A program made the position numbers and the translations under genes. Shown one piece after another: positions 1 through 13,189 of a DNA stretch of 64,000 bases. Numbering within the stretch: the stretch's first letter is position 1; the number at the start of each line of letters is the position of its first letter. The stretch is taken from NCBI GenBank assembly GCA_032622095.1, contig CP136066.1:170758664-170822663 (forward strand). Reading direction: 5' to 3'. The stretch is from Siphonodentalium dalli. Its lineage: Eukaryota; Mollusca; Scaphopoda; Gadilida; Siphonodentaliidae. Below the pieces are notes generated by a model that made no database searches, had not been told where the DNA came from, and worked only from the letters and a program-made list of their open reading frames with translations.

Positions 1-403
1 ATTCTCATTATCATAATCGTGACGATTTATCTCTTATTAAGTATTGTGTAGGTCTCATTGATTCTCATTATCATAATTGTGATGAGTTATCTCTTAATAA
101 GTATTGTGTAGGTCTCATTGATTCTCATTATCATAATTGTGATGAGTTATCTCTTAATAAGTATTGTGTAGGTCTCATTGATTCTCATTATCATAATTGT
201 GATGAGTTATCTCTTAATAAGTATTGTGTAGGTCTCATTGATTCTCATTATCATAATTGTGATGAGTTATCTCTTAGTAAGTATTGTGTGGGTCTCATTG
301 ATTCTCATTATCATAATTGTGATGAGTTATCTCTTAATAAGTATTGTGTAGGTCTCATTGATTCTCATTATCATAATCGTGACGATTTATCTCTTATTAA
401 GTA

Positions 404-3400
404 TTGTGTTTGTCTCATTATCATCATTGTGACGAGTTATCTCTTATTAAGTATTGTGTAGGTCTCATTGATTCTCATTATCATAATTGTGATGAGTTAT
501 CTCTTATTAAGTATTGTGTTGGTCTCATTGATTCTCATTATCATAAGTGTGATGAGTTATCTCTTATTAAGTATTGTGCATGTCTCATTGATTCCCATTA
601 TCATAATTGTGATGAGTTATCTCTTATTAAGTATTGTTTAGGTTGCATTGATTCTCATTATCATAATCGTGACGATTTATCTCTTATTAAGTATTGTGTA
701 GGTCTCATTGATTCTCATTATCATAATTGTGATGAGTTATCTCTTAATAAGTATTGTGTAGGTCTCATTGATTCTCATTATCATAATTGTGATGAGTTAT
801 CTCTTAATAAGTATTGTGTAGGTCTCATTGATTCTCATTATCATAATTGTGATGAGTTATCTCTTAATAAGTATTGTGTAGGTCTCATTGATTCTCATTA
901 TCATAATTGTGATGAGTTATCTCTCAATAAGTATTGTGTGGGTCTCATTGATTCTCATTATCATAATTGTGATGAGTTATCTCTTAATAAGTATTGTGTA
1001 GGTCTCATTGATTCTCATTATCATAATCGTGACGATTTATCTCTTATTAAGTATTGTGTTGGTCTCATTATCATCATTGTGACGAGTTATCTCTTATTAA
1101 GTATTGTGTAGGTCTCATTGATTCTCATTATCATAATTGTGATGAGTTATCTCTTATTAAGTATTGTGTTGGTCTCATTGATTCTCATTATCATAAGTGT
1201 GATGAGTTATCTCTTATTAAGTATTGTGCATGTCTCATTGATTCCCATTATCATAATTGTGATGAGTTATCTCTTAATAAGTATTGTGTAGGTCTCATTG
1301 ATTCTCATTATCATAATTGTGATGAGTTATCTCTTAATAAGTATTGTGTAGGTCTCATTGATTCTCATTATCATAATTGTGATGAGTTATCTCTTAATAA
1401 GTATTGTGTAGGTCTCATTGATTCTCATTATCATAATTGTGATGAGTTATCTCTTGATAAGTATTGTGTAGGTCTCATTGATTCTCATTATCATAATTGT
1501 GATGAGTTATCTCTTAATAAGTATTGTGTAGGTCTCATTGATTCTCATTATCATAATCGTGACGATTTATCTCTTATTAAGTATTGTGTTGGTCTCATTA
1601 TCATCATTGTGACGAGTTATCTCTTATTAAGTATTGTGTAGGTCTCATTGATTCTCATTATCATAATTGTGATGAGTTATCTCTTATTAAGTATTGTGTT
1701 GGTCTCATTGATTCTCATTATCATAATTGTGATGAGTTATCTCTTATTAAGTATTGTGCATGTCTCATTGATTCCCATTATCATAATTGTGATGAGTTAT
1801 CTCTTATTAAGTATTGTGTTGGTCTCATTGATTCCCGTTACCATAATTGTGATGAGTTATCTCTTATTAAGTATTGTGTATGTCTCATTGATTCTCATTA
1901 TCATAATTGTGATGAGTTATCTCTTATTAAGTATTGTGTGCGTCTCATTGATTCTCATTATCATAATTGTGATGAGTTATCTCTTAATAAGTATTGTGTA
2001 GGTCTCATTGATTCTCATTATCATAATTGTGATGAGTTATCTCTCAATAAGTATTGTGTGGGTCTCATTGATTCTCATTATCATAATTGTGATGAGTTAT
2101 CTCTTAATAAGTATTGTGTAGGTCTCATTGATTCTCATTATCATAATCGTGACGATTTATCTCTTATTAAGTATTGTGTTGGTCTCATTATCATCATTGT
2201 GACGAGTTATCTCTTATTAAGTATTGTGTAGGTATCATTGATTCTCATTATCATAATTGTGATGAGTTATCTCTTATTAAGTATTGTGTTGGTCTCATTG
2301 ATTCTCATTATCATAAGTGTGATGAGTTATCTCTTATTAAGTATTGTGCATGTCTCATTGATTCCCATTATCATAATTGTGATGAGTTATCTCTTAATAA
2401 GTATTGTGTAGGTCTCATTGATTCTCATTATCATAATTGTGATGAGTTATCTCTTAATAAGTATTGTGTTTGTCTCATTGATTCTCATTATCATAATTGT
2501 GATGAGTTATCTCTTAATAAGTATTGTGTAGGTCTCATTGATTCTCATTATCATAATTGTGATGAGTTATCTCTTAATAAGTATTGTGTGGGTCTCATTG
2601 ATTCTCATTATCATAATTGTGATGAGTTATCTCTTAATAAGTATTGTGTAGGTCTCATTGATTCTCATTATCATAATCGTGACGATTTATCTCTTATTAA
2701 GTATTGTGTTGGTCTCATTATCATCATTGTGACGAGTTATCTCTTATTAAGTATTGTGTAGGTCTCATTGATTCTCATTATCATAATTGTGATGAGTTAT
2801 CTCTTATTAAGTATTGTGTTGGTCTCATTGATTCTCATTATCATAAGTGTGATGAGTTATCTCTTATTAAGTATTGTGCATGTCTCATTGATTCTCATTA
2901 TCATAATTGTGATGAGTTATCTCTTATTAAGTATTGTTTAGGTTGCATTGATTCTCATTATCATAATCGTGACGATTTATCTCTTATTAAGTATTGTGTA
3001 GGTCTCATTGATTCTCATTATCATAATTGTGATGAGTTATCTCTTAATAAGTATTGTGTAGGTCTCATTGATTCTCATTATCATAATTGTGATGAGTTAT
3101 CTCTTAATAAGTATTGTGTAGGTCTCATTGATTCTCATTATCATAATTGTGATGAGTTATCTCTTAATAAGTATTGTGTAGGTCTCATTGATTCTCATTA
3201 TCATAATTGTGATGAGTTATCTCTCAATAAGTATTGTGTGGGTCTCATTGATTCTCATTATCATAATTGTGATGAGTTATCTCTTAATAAGTATTGTGTA
3301 GGTCTCATTGATTCTCATTATCATAATCGTGACGATTTATCTCTTATTAAGTATTGTGTTGGTCTCATTATCATCATTGTGACGAGTTATCTCTTATTAA

Positions 3401-5549
3401 GTATTGTGTAGGTCTCATTGATTCTCATTATCATAATTGTGATGAGTTATCTCTTATTAAGTATTGTGTTGGTCTCATTGATTCTCATTATCATAAGTGT
3501 GATGAGTTATCTCTTATTAAGTATTGTGCATGTCTCATTGATTCCCATTATCATAATTGTGATGAGTTATCTCTTAATAAGTATTGTGTAGGTCTCATTG
3601 ATTCTCATTATCATAATTGTGATGAGTTATCTCTTAATAAGTATTGTGTAGGTCTCATTGATTCTCATTATCATAATTGTGATGAGTTATCTCTTAATAA
3701 GTATTGTGTAGGTCTCATTGATTCTCATTATCATAATTGTGATGAGTTATCTCTTGATATGTATTGTGTAGGTCTCATTGATTCTCATTATCATAATTGT
3801 GATGAGTTATCTCTTAATAAGTATTGTGTAGGTCTCATTGATTCTCATTATCATAATCGTGACGATTTATCTCTTATTAAGTATTGTGTTGGTCTCATTA
3901 TCATCATTGTGACGAGTTATCTCTTATTAAGTATTGTGTAGGTCTCATTGATTCTCATTATCATAATTGTGATGAGTTATCTCTTATTAAGTATTGTGTT
4001 GGTCTCATTGATTCTCATTATCATAATTGTGATGAGTTATCTCTTATTAAGTATTGTGCATGTCTCATTGATTCCCATTATCATAATTGTGATGAGTTAT
4101 CTCTTATTAAGTATTGTGTTGGTCTCATTGATTCCCGTTACCATAATTGTGATGAGTTATCTCTTATTAAGTATTGTGTATGTCTCATTGATTCTCATTA
4201 TCATAATTGTGATGAGTTATCTCTTATTAAGTATTGTGTGCGTCTCATTGATTCTCATTATCATAATTGTGATGAGTTATCTCTTATTAAGTATTGTGTA
4301 GGTCTCATTGATTCTCATTATCATAATAGTGATGAGTTATCTCTTATTAAGTATTGTGTAGGTCTCATTGATTCTCATTATCATAATTGCGATGCGTTAT
4401 CTCTTATTAATTATTGTATATGTCTCATTGATTCCCATTATCATAATTGTGATGAGTTATCTCTTATTAAGTATTGTGTAGGTCTCATTGATTCCCGTTA
4501 TCATAATCTTGACGATTTATATCTTATTAAGTATTGTGTAGGTCTCATTGATTCTCATTATCATAATTGTGATGAGTTATCTCTTATTAAGTATTGTGTA
4601 GATCTCATTGATTCTCATTATCATAACTGTGATGAGTTATCTCTTATTAATTGTTGTGTTGGTCTAATTGATTCTCTTTATCATAATTGTGACGAGTTAT
4701 CTCTTATTAAGTATTGTTTAGGTTGCATTGATTCTCATTATCATAATTGTGTTGAGTTATCTCTTATTAAGTATTGTGTAGGCCTCATTGATTCTCATTA
4801 TCATAATTGTGACGAGTTATCTCTTAATAAGTATTGTGTAGGCCTAATTGATTCTCATTATCATAATTGTGACGAGTTATCACTTAATAAGTATTGTGTA
4901 GGTCTAATTGATTCTCATTATCATAATTGTGACAAGTTATCTCTTAATAAGTATTGTGTAGGTCTAATTGATTCTCATTATCATAATTGTGACGAGTTAT
5001 CTCTTAATAAGTATTGTGTAGGTCTAATTGATTCTCATTATCATAACTGTGATGAGTTATCTCTTATTAAGTATTGTGTGGGTCTCATTGATTCTCATTA
5101 TCATAATTGTGACGAGTTATCTCTTAATAAGTATTGTGTAGGTCTAATTGATTCTCATTATCATAATCGTGTTGAGTTATCTCTTATTAAGTATTGTGTA
5201 GGTCTCATTGATTCTCGTTGTCATAATTGTGACGAGTTATCTCTTAATAAGTATTGTGTAGGTCTAATTGATTCTCATTATCATAATTGTGATGAGTTAT
5301 CTCTTAATAAGTATTGTGTAGGTCTCATTGATTCTCATTATCATAATTGTGATGAGTTATCTCTTGATATGTATTGTGTAGGTCTCATTGATTCTCATTA
5401 TCATAATTGTGATGAGTTATCTCTTAATAAGTATTGTGTAGGTCTCATTGATTCTCATTATCATAATCGTGACGATTTATCTCTTATTAAGTATTGTGTT
5501 GGTCTCATTATCATCATTGTGACGAGTTATCTCTTATTAAGTATTGTGT
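404..5549 (+). repeat. Higher-order repeat structure of array 1, marked by 50-bp monomers
   Basis: Eight monomers lack the same 10 bp (GGTCTCATTATCATC in place of the full junction), at about 410, 1060, 1590, 2180, 2710, 3360, 3890 and 5500. Their spacing is 650, 530, 590, 530, 650, 530 and 1610 bp, each a multiple of 60 plus 50. The 650+530 pair recurs 2300 bp apart, with shared private variants, so a block of about 2.3 kb has been duplicated. The 590-bp block begins like the 1610-bp blocks and looks like a shortened version of them. Confidence 0.9.
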
Positions 5550-6899
5550 AGGTCTCATTGATTCTCATTATCATAATTGTGATGAGTTATCTCTTATTAA
5601 GTATTGTGTTGGTCTCATTGATTCTCATTATCATAATTGTGATGAGTTATCTCTTATTAAGTATTGTGCATGTCTCATTGATTCCCATTATCATAATTGT
5701 GATGAGTTATCTCTTATTAAGTATTGTGTTGGTCTCATTGATTCCCGTTACCATAATTGTGATGAGTTATCTCTTATTAAGTATTGTGTATGTCTCATTG
5801 ATTCTCATTATCATAATTGTGATGAGTTATCTCTTATTAAGTATTGTGTGCGTCTCATTGATTCTCATTATCATAATTGTGATGAGTTATCTCTTATTAA
5901 GTATTGTGTAGGTCTCATTGATTCTCATTATCATAATAGTGATGAGTTATCTCTTATTAAGTATTGTGTAGGTCTCATTGATTCTCATTATCATAATTGC
6001 GATGCGTTATCTCTTATTAATTATTGTATATGTCTCATTGATTCCCATTATCATAATTGTGATGAGTTATCTCTTATTAAGTATTGTGTAGGTCTCATTG
6101 ATTCCCGTTATCATAATCTTGACGATTTATATCTTATTAAGTATTGTGTAGGTCTCATTGATTCTCATTATCATAATTGTGATGAGTTATCTCTTATTAA
6201 GTATTGTGTAGATCTCATTGATTCTCATTATCATAACTGTGATGAGTTATCTCTTATTAATTGTTGTGTTGGTCTAATTGATTCTCTTTATCATAATTGT
6301 GACGAGTTATCTCTTATTAAGTATTGTTTAGGTTGCATTGATTCTCATTATCATAATTGTGTTGAGTTATCTCTTATTAAGTATTGTGTAGGTCTCATTG
6401 ATTCTCATTATCATAATTGTGACGAGTTATCTCTTAATAAGTATTGTGTAGGCCTAATTGATTCTCATTATCATAATTGTGACGAGTTATCACTTAATAA
6501 GTATTGTGTAGGTCTAATTGATTCTCATTATCATAATTGTGACAAGTTATCTCTTAATAAGTATTGTGTAGGTCTAATTGATTCTCATTATCATAATTGT
6601 GACGAGTTATCTCTTAATAAGTATTGTGTAGGTCTAATTGATTCTCATTATCATAACTGTGATGAGTTATCTCTTATTAAGTATTGTGTGGGTCTCATTG
6701 ATTCTCATTATCATAATTGTGACGAGTTATCTCTTAATAAGTATTGTGTAGGTCTAATTGATTCTCATTATCATAATCGTGTTGAGTTATCTCTTATTAA
6801 GTATTGTGTAGGTCTCATTGATTCTCGTTGTCATAATTGTGACGAGTTATCTCTTAATAAGTATTGTGTAGGTCTAATTGATTCTCATTATCATAATTG
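3890..6899 (+). repeat. 1.6-kb tandem segmental duplication inside array 1
   Basis: Positions 3890-5499 are repeated from 5500, and about 1400 bp match almost base for base, including rare monomer variants such as CTTGACGATTTATATC, ATTGCGATGCGTTAT and TTGTTGTGTTGG. One difference I can see is GGCCTC near 4781 against GGTCTC near 6391. The copies diverge from about 6900. The near identity implies a recent unequal exchange or conversion event. Confidence 0.9.
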
Positions 6900-7931
6900 T
6901 GATGAGTTATCTCTTATTAAGTATTGTGTGGGTCTCATTGATTCTCATTATCATAATTGTGACGAGTTATCTCTTAATAAGTATTGTGTAGGTCTAATTG
7001 ATTCTCATTATCATAATTGTGTTGAGTTATCTCTTATTAAGTATTGTGTATGTCTCATTGATTCTCATTATCATAATTGTGATTCGTTATCTCTTATTAA
7101 TTATTGTATATGTCTCATTGATTCCCATTATCATAATTGTGATGGGTTATCTCTTATTAAGTATTGTGTAGGTCTCGTTGATTCCCGTTATCATAATTGT
7201 GATGAGTTATATCTTATTAAGTATTGTGTAGGTCTCATTGATTCTCATTATCATAATTGTGATAAGCTATCTCTTATTAAGTATTGTGCATGTCTCATTG
7301 ATTCCCATTATCATAATTGTGATGAGTTATCTCTTATTAAGTATTGTGTAGGTCTCATTGATTCTCATTATCATAATTGTGATGCGTTATCTCTTATTAA
7401 TTATTGTATATGTCTCATTGATTCTCATTATCATAATTGTGATGAGCTATCTCTTATTAAGTATTGTGCATGTCTCATTGATTCCCATTATCATAATTGT
7501 GATCAGTTATCTCTTATTAAGTATTGTGTAGGTCTCATTGATTCTCATTATGATAATTGTGATGCGTTATCTCTTATTAATTATTGTATATGTCTCATTG
7601 ATTCCCATTATCATAATTGTGACGAGTTATCTCTTATTAAGTATTGTGTAGGTCTCATTGATTCTCATTATCATAATTGTGATGAGTTATCTCTTAATAA
7701 GTATTGTGTAGGTCTAAAAGAATCTCATTATCATAATTGTGATGAGTTATATCTCATTAAGTATTGTGTTGGTGTCATTGATTCTCATTGTTATAATTGT
7801 GATTAGTTATCTCTTAATAGGTATTGTGTAGGTCTCATTGATTCTCATTATCATACCTGTGATGAGTTATCTCTTATTAAGTATTGTGTAGGTCTCATTG
7901 ATTCTCATTGTTATAATTGTGATGAGTTATT

Positions 7932-8086
7932 TAAGGAATAATCTCGGTTTCCTAATGTAATTACACAGTCTAAAGGCATATGCCGAATCACAAACCTATA
8001 AATCGCCAAGCGATTTATAAGAGTTTGTGATTCGGCATATGCCTTTAGACTGTGTAATTACATTAGGAAACCGAGATTATTCCTTA
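7932..8086. repeat. Near-perfect 155-bp hairpin A
   Basis: TAAGGAATAATCTCGG at the left edge pairs with CCGAGATTATTCCTTA at the right edge. The arms are about 73 bp with very few mismatches around a tiny loop near 8007-8012. The hairpin starts exactly where the satellite stops. A second copy lies at 10167-10321. Its role is unknown; it may be a transposon terminus or a fixed hairpin end. Confidence 0.93.
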
Positions 8087-8654
8087 TAATTATGCCATCG
8101 ATTGTTAAATATTGATTTTAAGGACATATTCGCCCTTAAAATACGATTGAAACAAGGAACTATATGTTCTCAAATAACAGACAAGACTTGAGCCGAAAAC
8201 AACTCGCTGCATTCCCGCCCGAATAATATCGATCGATCTGCAGATCTGCAGATCGAGTGGGTTTTTCCCGAACGTATGTCAAGGACGAAACAAAACATTA
8301 ATAAACTTTTGATCAAAATTAAACATTATTAGCAGAATTTTGGAAGAGGAAAATATACAGTTAGTCTCCATGTCAACTGGGAATCATGAACATGCGATAA
8401 TCAAAAAGTTTAGTGAGAATTTTCTTACAGGAATCCTCCTATCTATCGGCAGTGAGCCAAATACTTTTCAATGTTCGATTTTTCGCACAGTCATTTTGTG
8501 TCATTGTGATTTTACCGAGAAACAAGTTTTCAGAAGAATTAAATCATCATGGCATTTAAGGAATTTTAAGATGATTTATTTTTCAAAAACTTATATATTT
8601 GGTAAAATTTAAAGTGATTATTAAATCGCTTTTGTCCAGATAATGCAGACACGT

Positions 8655-9490
8655 AAACCTTTGTAACACTTTTTAACATATTATCGGTACACTGAGACGA
8701 GTAGAAGAAATATCCTGCGGTTTTCCCACAGGGACGTTACATTATTTGTCACACCAATCAACGAGTGGTTTCTGTGGATCTCAGAAATCATGTGTATAGC
8801 GGTCGCGTTGTAAATATAGAAGGCCGATGACTTCTCTGATCGATAGGGCACGGTCGTTACACGCTTTGTGTGATAACCGAAGTTAAGCAACGTCGGGCGC
8901 GGTTATTCCATGGATGTGTGACCGGCTTGGGATTCCGGGTGCTACCAACTTTCGGTGCGACTCCCACACTTCTCTCTAACTCTCTCTCTCTCTCTCGTTC
9001 TGTTGCACATGTAACGTAATGCTTCGTAACAATTTATCGCTACACTGAGACGAGTTGAAACAATATACTGCAGTTTTCTCACAGGGACTTTATATCATTT
9101 GTAACACAGTCCTGTCTACGAGCGGTCACTGTGGATCTCTGAAATCATATAACGATTCGTAACACTTTGTAACATATTTCGCTGCATTGAGATGAGTTTT
9201 AATAATATGCTGCGGTTTTTTTGGGGGGGGGGGACTTAATATCATTTGTAAAATGTACCGGTAACGCCTCATAACACTTTGCAACATATCGCTACAATAA
9301 AAGGAGGTGAAGAAACATTGAATGCTGCATTTTTTGTTATATATATATTTTTTACGGGGACTTTGTAAATTTCAGTTTGTAGGGCCAGTCTCTGTGGAAT
9401 CTCAGAAATCATGAAACGCTTTGTAACATATCGTTACACTGAGAGTCTGAGACGAAGGGAAACAAAATATGTTGCAGTTTTCTCACGGGA
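8655..9490 (+). repeat. Diverged ~110-150-bp subrepeats inside Y
   Basis: The phrase TTTGTAACATATCGCTACACTGAGACGAG recurs in diverged form at about 8661, 9022, 9153, 9266 and 9417. Each copy is followed by a phrase resembling ATGCTGCAGTTTTCTCACAGG and then CTGTGGATCTCAGAAATCATG. The first interval is longer because the 5S-like block and a CT-rich tract sit between the first and second units. Confidence 0.75.
8875..8943 (+). pseudogene. 5S rRNA-derived segment, copy 1
   Basis: The stretch contains AAGTTAAGCAACGTCGGGC, GGATGTGTGACCGGCTTGGGA and TTCCGGGTGCT in the order and spacing of the 3' two thirds of metazoan 5S rRNA. These cover the A-box/intermediate region and the C box of the pol III internal promoter. 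The part matching the 5' third of 5S rRNA is not recognisable. The segment sits inside the Y repeat, so it is a 5S-derived piece of a dispersed element rather than a functional rRNA gene. A CT-rich tract, (TC)n, follows at about 8971-8997. Confidence 0.8.
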
Positions 9491-10166
9491 CTGGTACAAT
9501 GTTTGGGGACATCTGTTAACAGTAATTAAAAATTTCATCCTATAATATAAATTGTAGACTAGTGCCCAGAATATATAACCACTAAATTTAAAACTCTTAC
9601 CGCAGGAACTTGGAACTTGATCAATAACTGCCTTAATTATGCTAATTAGCATTTTTTTTTTGGCCCAGCATTATGGCCAAAAAATGGTAATTAGGCTAAT
9701 TAATGCAATTATTAATCAAGTTCCACACTCCTCCTATGGTCTTACAAAATGACAAGTGGTGCCTGCTGGGAAAATGTAAATAAAATTATAAATGAAACGA
9801 AAACTAAAAAGTTGTGTATGTTTAGTCATGCATTTCGTAACCAAACGTCGCAAATACGACCAAATTACACTCTGTAAACAGCTTGGGAATGTTTATTATA
9901 TTGGGGCATTGTCTTTATTTGGATAGTTATTTATTATTCTTTTATTAGCTTTCATAGCGTTCGTGAAAAAAAAGGTGTACTGCGAATAAAATAGCGTCCT
10001 TAGTTACTATGCAACGGACTACAAATATCATTGCGCGCAAGTACTTTTGGGTCGTTTTTGTTGCACTGATAAAATCTCGACCTAATGTAATTATCCGATA
10101 TAATTACATTAGCTTTGATAAACTCAACGGCAATTTACTATAGAAAATGAAGTGGGTGTAATTATT

Positions 10167-10681
10167 TAAGGAATAATCTCGGTTTTCTAATGTAATTACA
10201 CAGTCTAAAGGCATATGCCGAATCACAAACCTATAAATCACGAAGCGATTTATAAGAGTTTGTGATTCGGCATATGCCTTTAGACTGTGTAATTACATTA
10301 GGAAACCGAGATTATTCCTTATAATTATGCCATCGATTGTTAAATATTGATTTTAAGGACATATTCGCCCTTAAAATACGATTGAAACAAGGAACTATAT
10401 GTTCTCAAATAACAGACAAGACTTGAGCCGAAAACAACTCGCTGCATTCCCGCCCGAATAATATCGATCGATCTGCAGATCTGCAGATCGAGTGGGTTTT
10501 TCCCGAACGTATGTCAAGGACGAAACAAAACATTAATAAACTTTTGATCAAAATTAAACATTATTAGCAGAATTTTGGAAGAGGAAAATATACAGTTAGT
10601 CTCCATGTCAACTGGGAATCATGAACATGCGATAATCAAAATGTTTAGTGAGAATTTTCTTACAGGAATCCTCCTATCTAT
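10167..10681 (+). repeat. X repeat, copy 2, with hairpin B (10167-10321)
   Basis: This is a nearly identical copy of 7932-8446, including the 155-bp hairpin (the loop differs slightly, ATCACGAAGCGAT against ATCGCCAAGCGAT). It stops at ...CTCCTATCTAT, exactly where copy 1 continues into CGGCAGTGAG. Here the 17-kb insertion begins instead, and CGGCAGTGAG resumes at 27712. Confidence 0.92.
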
Positions 10682-12629
10682 TAGTAGAGGCTCTTATGTA
10701 CTCCCGTGTGCACTTTGTGAAGAAATACAGCGACTATGCCAATCACTGTGTAGGAACTGTTACATCGGAAATCGTTCTATCGCCGGTAGTGTGATGGTTC
10801 TTGCCTGATTTGTTACGGTTCCTGATGATTGAAAATAATCATTTATGTGACAAAATCACGCATAATTATAGATATCTTGAATATATTAAACTTTCCTGAA
10901 CGAACAGAGGCTGCAGAAGTGCCGTGTTATCGAAACCTGAACTCTAGACCACAATTAACTCGGTATTAGCGAGTTAATGCGTAAATATCAACATGTTACC
11001 ACTGAAAATCAAGCCACGTGGACGCAATTTCTTTGTTTTTCGTGGCGTATAAAATATGAAACACTGACTATAAAGTGTACCCGTGTTATTCTTTTGTAAA
11101 ATAGCTGAGAAAGTATCCCGATAGGGGTTGATAATTGGGAGCTGTGACCTCGTAATCAACACGGGTGCGTGTTACGGTTCTATTTCAAACCCATCATGGC
11201 TGTGACGGTTCTGTCCATGAGATTTATTCGAACGATTTCTGCACTTGGGTCCGAAAATCGTCTTGTGTATCTGACATTTTAAACCAAATAATGACTGTAG
11301 CTTATGTAATTTGCATAATAGAACAGGTATATTAAGAAATAACACAATAAATACATAATACGGGAGATTAAGTGACATTAATAGGCAGAAATAAAATATT
11401 GAAAGTCCCGATGAGTAAAGTATCATAATCATGCCCGCCTATATAAATGACCAATGGTAATATAAATCTACCCTCAGGAGAATATGATATGTTATATTCA
11501 TTTACTTAATCTGGGCATTATTGAAAGATCCAGGTGTGACAATATTTCAATGCCATGCAGCGCCATCATATTTCCTCCTCTGAAGTCCGCCTGAGGGACA
11601 TTTACACATGTTTGTCGCCCAGACATGAATATAACTTATGAAATCACATTCAACTGTTCACTTATAGGTTATGACGTGATTGGGGTGGGGGGGGGGGGGG
11701 TCTTGGGAGGGGGTGCTTAATTGGTGTCTATCCCCAACTTTGGTCAAAATGTTCAACAGTTACAAATTTCTTATCTTACAATAGATTGGTTTGAAATTTA
11801 ACACCAACAATATGTTGAAATTGTTCTCTTAATTTGATTTGACAACAATTTAATAGTGGGGATTTTGTCGTTTTTAGACTAACATTTGCATACTTTCCTA
11901 CACTTTAAACATGTAATCAACCATATTTGACATATACAAATGGACACCTCTTCTTTAGACTTGATCCAAAACTCATGATGGGCGGACTTGAAGTAGGGAG
12001 CAGGTGTGATCTAGTTTTCTATATCACATTTACCCCCCCCCCAATTGGCAAGAAACTGGTTTAATGGACAAATAATCTAATTCCATTTAATTAGTATGCT
12101 TTGTATTAAATAATGTATGCTCTTTTGCAAAATAAATCATCTCTCTCTCCATCTGTTGGGAACATTTCCAATCTTGTGGGGTGGGGGCGCCAGGTTGGAA
12201 ACTTCCAACACTTGGGAATCTTGAAGCCAGTCTATATGTTTTTTGCAATTTTCAGGTTCAGATATCCACATTTTCTCACTGGGCCCATGTATCCTGAGTT
12301 TCTCCCCGGTTTGCATGGTGGCCAATCAAAGGCTACTGATCAATTCACTTCAGAATGGTATACAATCTAGAGCTATAATGTGTCATGCAGTTGGGGAAAA
12401 CCAAAGCCCAGGCCTTGTGCATGAGTTTGATCTGTTTCAAGGGGATGGTGAGGTTGGAAATTCCAAGGTGGACGCCCCAACATTGGATACCCTCCAGCCC
12501 ACGTCCCTGCTCACTTGACACGTTAGCAGCGAGGAATAATAATGTGACTTGTAATAGCCAGGTTCAGACACCCATAACACTAATTTTCAATGATTCATTT
12601 GTATGAATGTTTAGCTAATAATTCAAACA

Positions 12630-12934
12630 ATCTGTTACTGCATGTTGAATTTAATAGCTGAGCATTCCTACAAATGAATCAATAGGATTCAAGTCGCTGC
12701 TCTTTATAGCACATTTAGTCATCAAAGAATTAACATCCATATAATAATATTTGTAACTGCATGATTCTTTTCTCTTTTTTATATGTTACTGCTTGTTTAA
12801 CTTAATAGCTAAGAATTCCTACAAATTAATCAATATGATTCATGTCAATTCTCATTACAGCGCATTTAGTAACCAAAGGTTTAACATCCATATAATAATA
12901 TTTGTAACTGTAGGATTCTTTGCTTTTTTATATC
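12630..12934 (+). repeat. ~153-bp tandem duplication
   Basis: Two diverged copies (about 12630-12782 and 12783-12934) share TTAATAGCT..ATTCCTACAAAT and ACATCCATATAATAATATTTGTAACTG; a third, decayed copy may start near 13000. The repeat lies within the 5.9-kb TIR element. Confidence 0.75.
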
Positions 12935-13189
12935 TTCTATTAAAAAATCTGAGATCCCTAGTCAATCTAAAATATGATTGAATGGAAGATTACCGTGCTT
13001 GTATATGCTTTAATAGCTGCATATTCTAGAATTTAACCTAGATAATCAGCATCCAGCAAACGGATGCCCCACATAAACTTAATAAACTGCGTAATCAGAG
13101 CATTGTATGGGTGTCAACTAACTTTTAACGTCTTATTTTTGGCTTTTTGTTGAGTAAAATACGTCTACGAAAATAGACAACACTAGCCG

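Larger units (their letters stand above)
1..7931 (+). repeat. 60-bp satellite array 1
   Basis: About 130 head-to-tail monomers, all in one orientation, cover the first 7.9 kb and run off the left edge. The consensus begins ATTCTCATTATCATAATTGT and continues through GATGAGTTAT and GTATTGTGTA. Because 60 is divisible by 3 and the monomer lacks stops in two forward frames, long repetitive reading frames appear; they are broken wherever a 50-bp monomer occurs. Variation between monomers includes replacement changes (ATT/AAT in the LIKY/LNKY position), with no sign of selection for protein. The array ends sharply at 7931, where the XY repeat starts. I see no gene in it. Confidence 0.97.
7932..10166 (+). 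repeat. XY dispersed repeat unit, copy 1
   Basis: A 2.2-kb unit follows the satellite. Part X (7932-8446) starts with a hairpin and is repeated nearly identically at 10167-10681. Part Y (from 8447) recurs at 27712-28998. X1-Y1-X2-(insert)-Y2 is therefore a tandem pair whose second member is interrupted. Y contains diverged tandem subrepeats and a 5S rRNA-like segment. From about 9820 to 10166 I see no recognised feature except a small palindrome at about 10083-10113 that reuses the CTAATGTAATTA sequence of the hairpin. No coding potential is convincing. Confidence 0.85.

Noticed and set aside
404..7806. Very long reading frames encoding a 20-residue repeat (SHYHNCDELSLIKYC), up to 770 codons, as a possible Cys/His repeat protein
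   Set aside because: The 60-bp period keeps any stop-free frame open indefinitely, and two forward frames are open at once. Fifty-base monomers shift the frame at every block, replacement variants are common, and no promoter, splice or start context is visible.
1..7931. CRISPR-like array
   Set aside because: Monomers are contiguous with no unique spacers, and the sequence is clearly eukaryotic.
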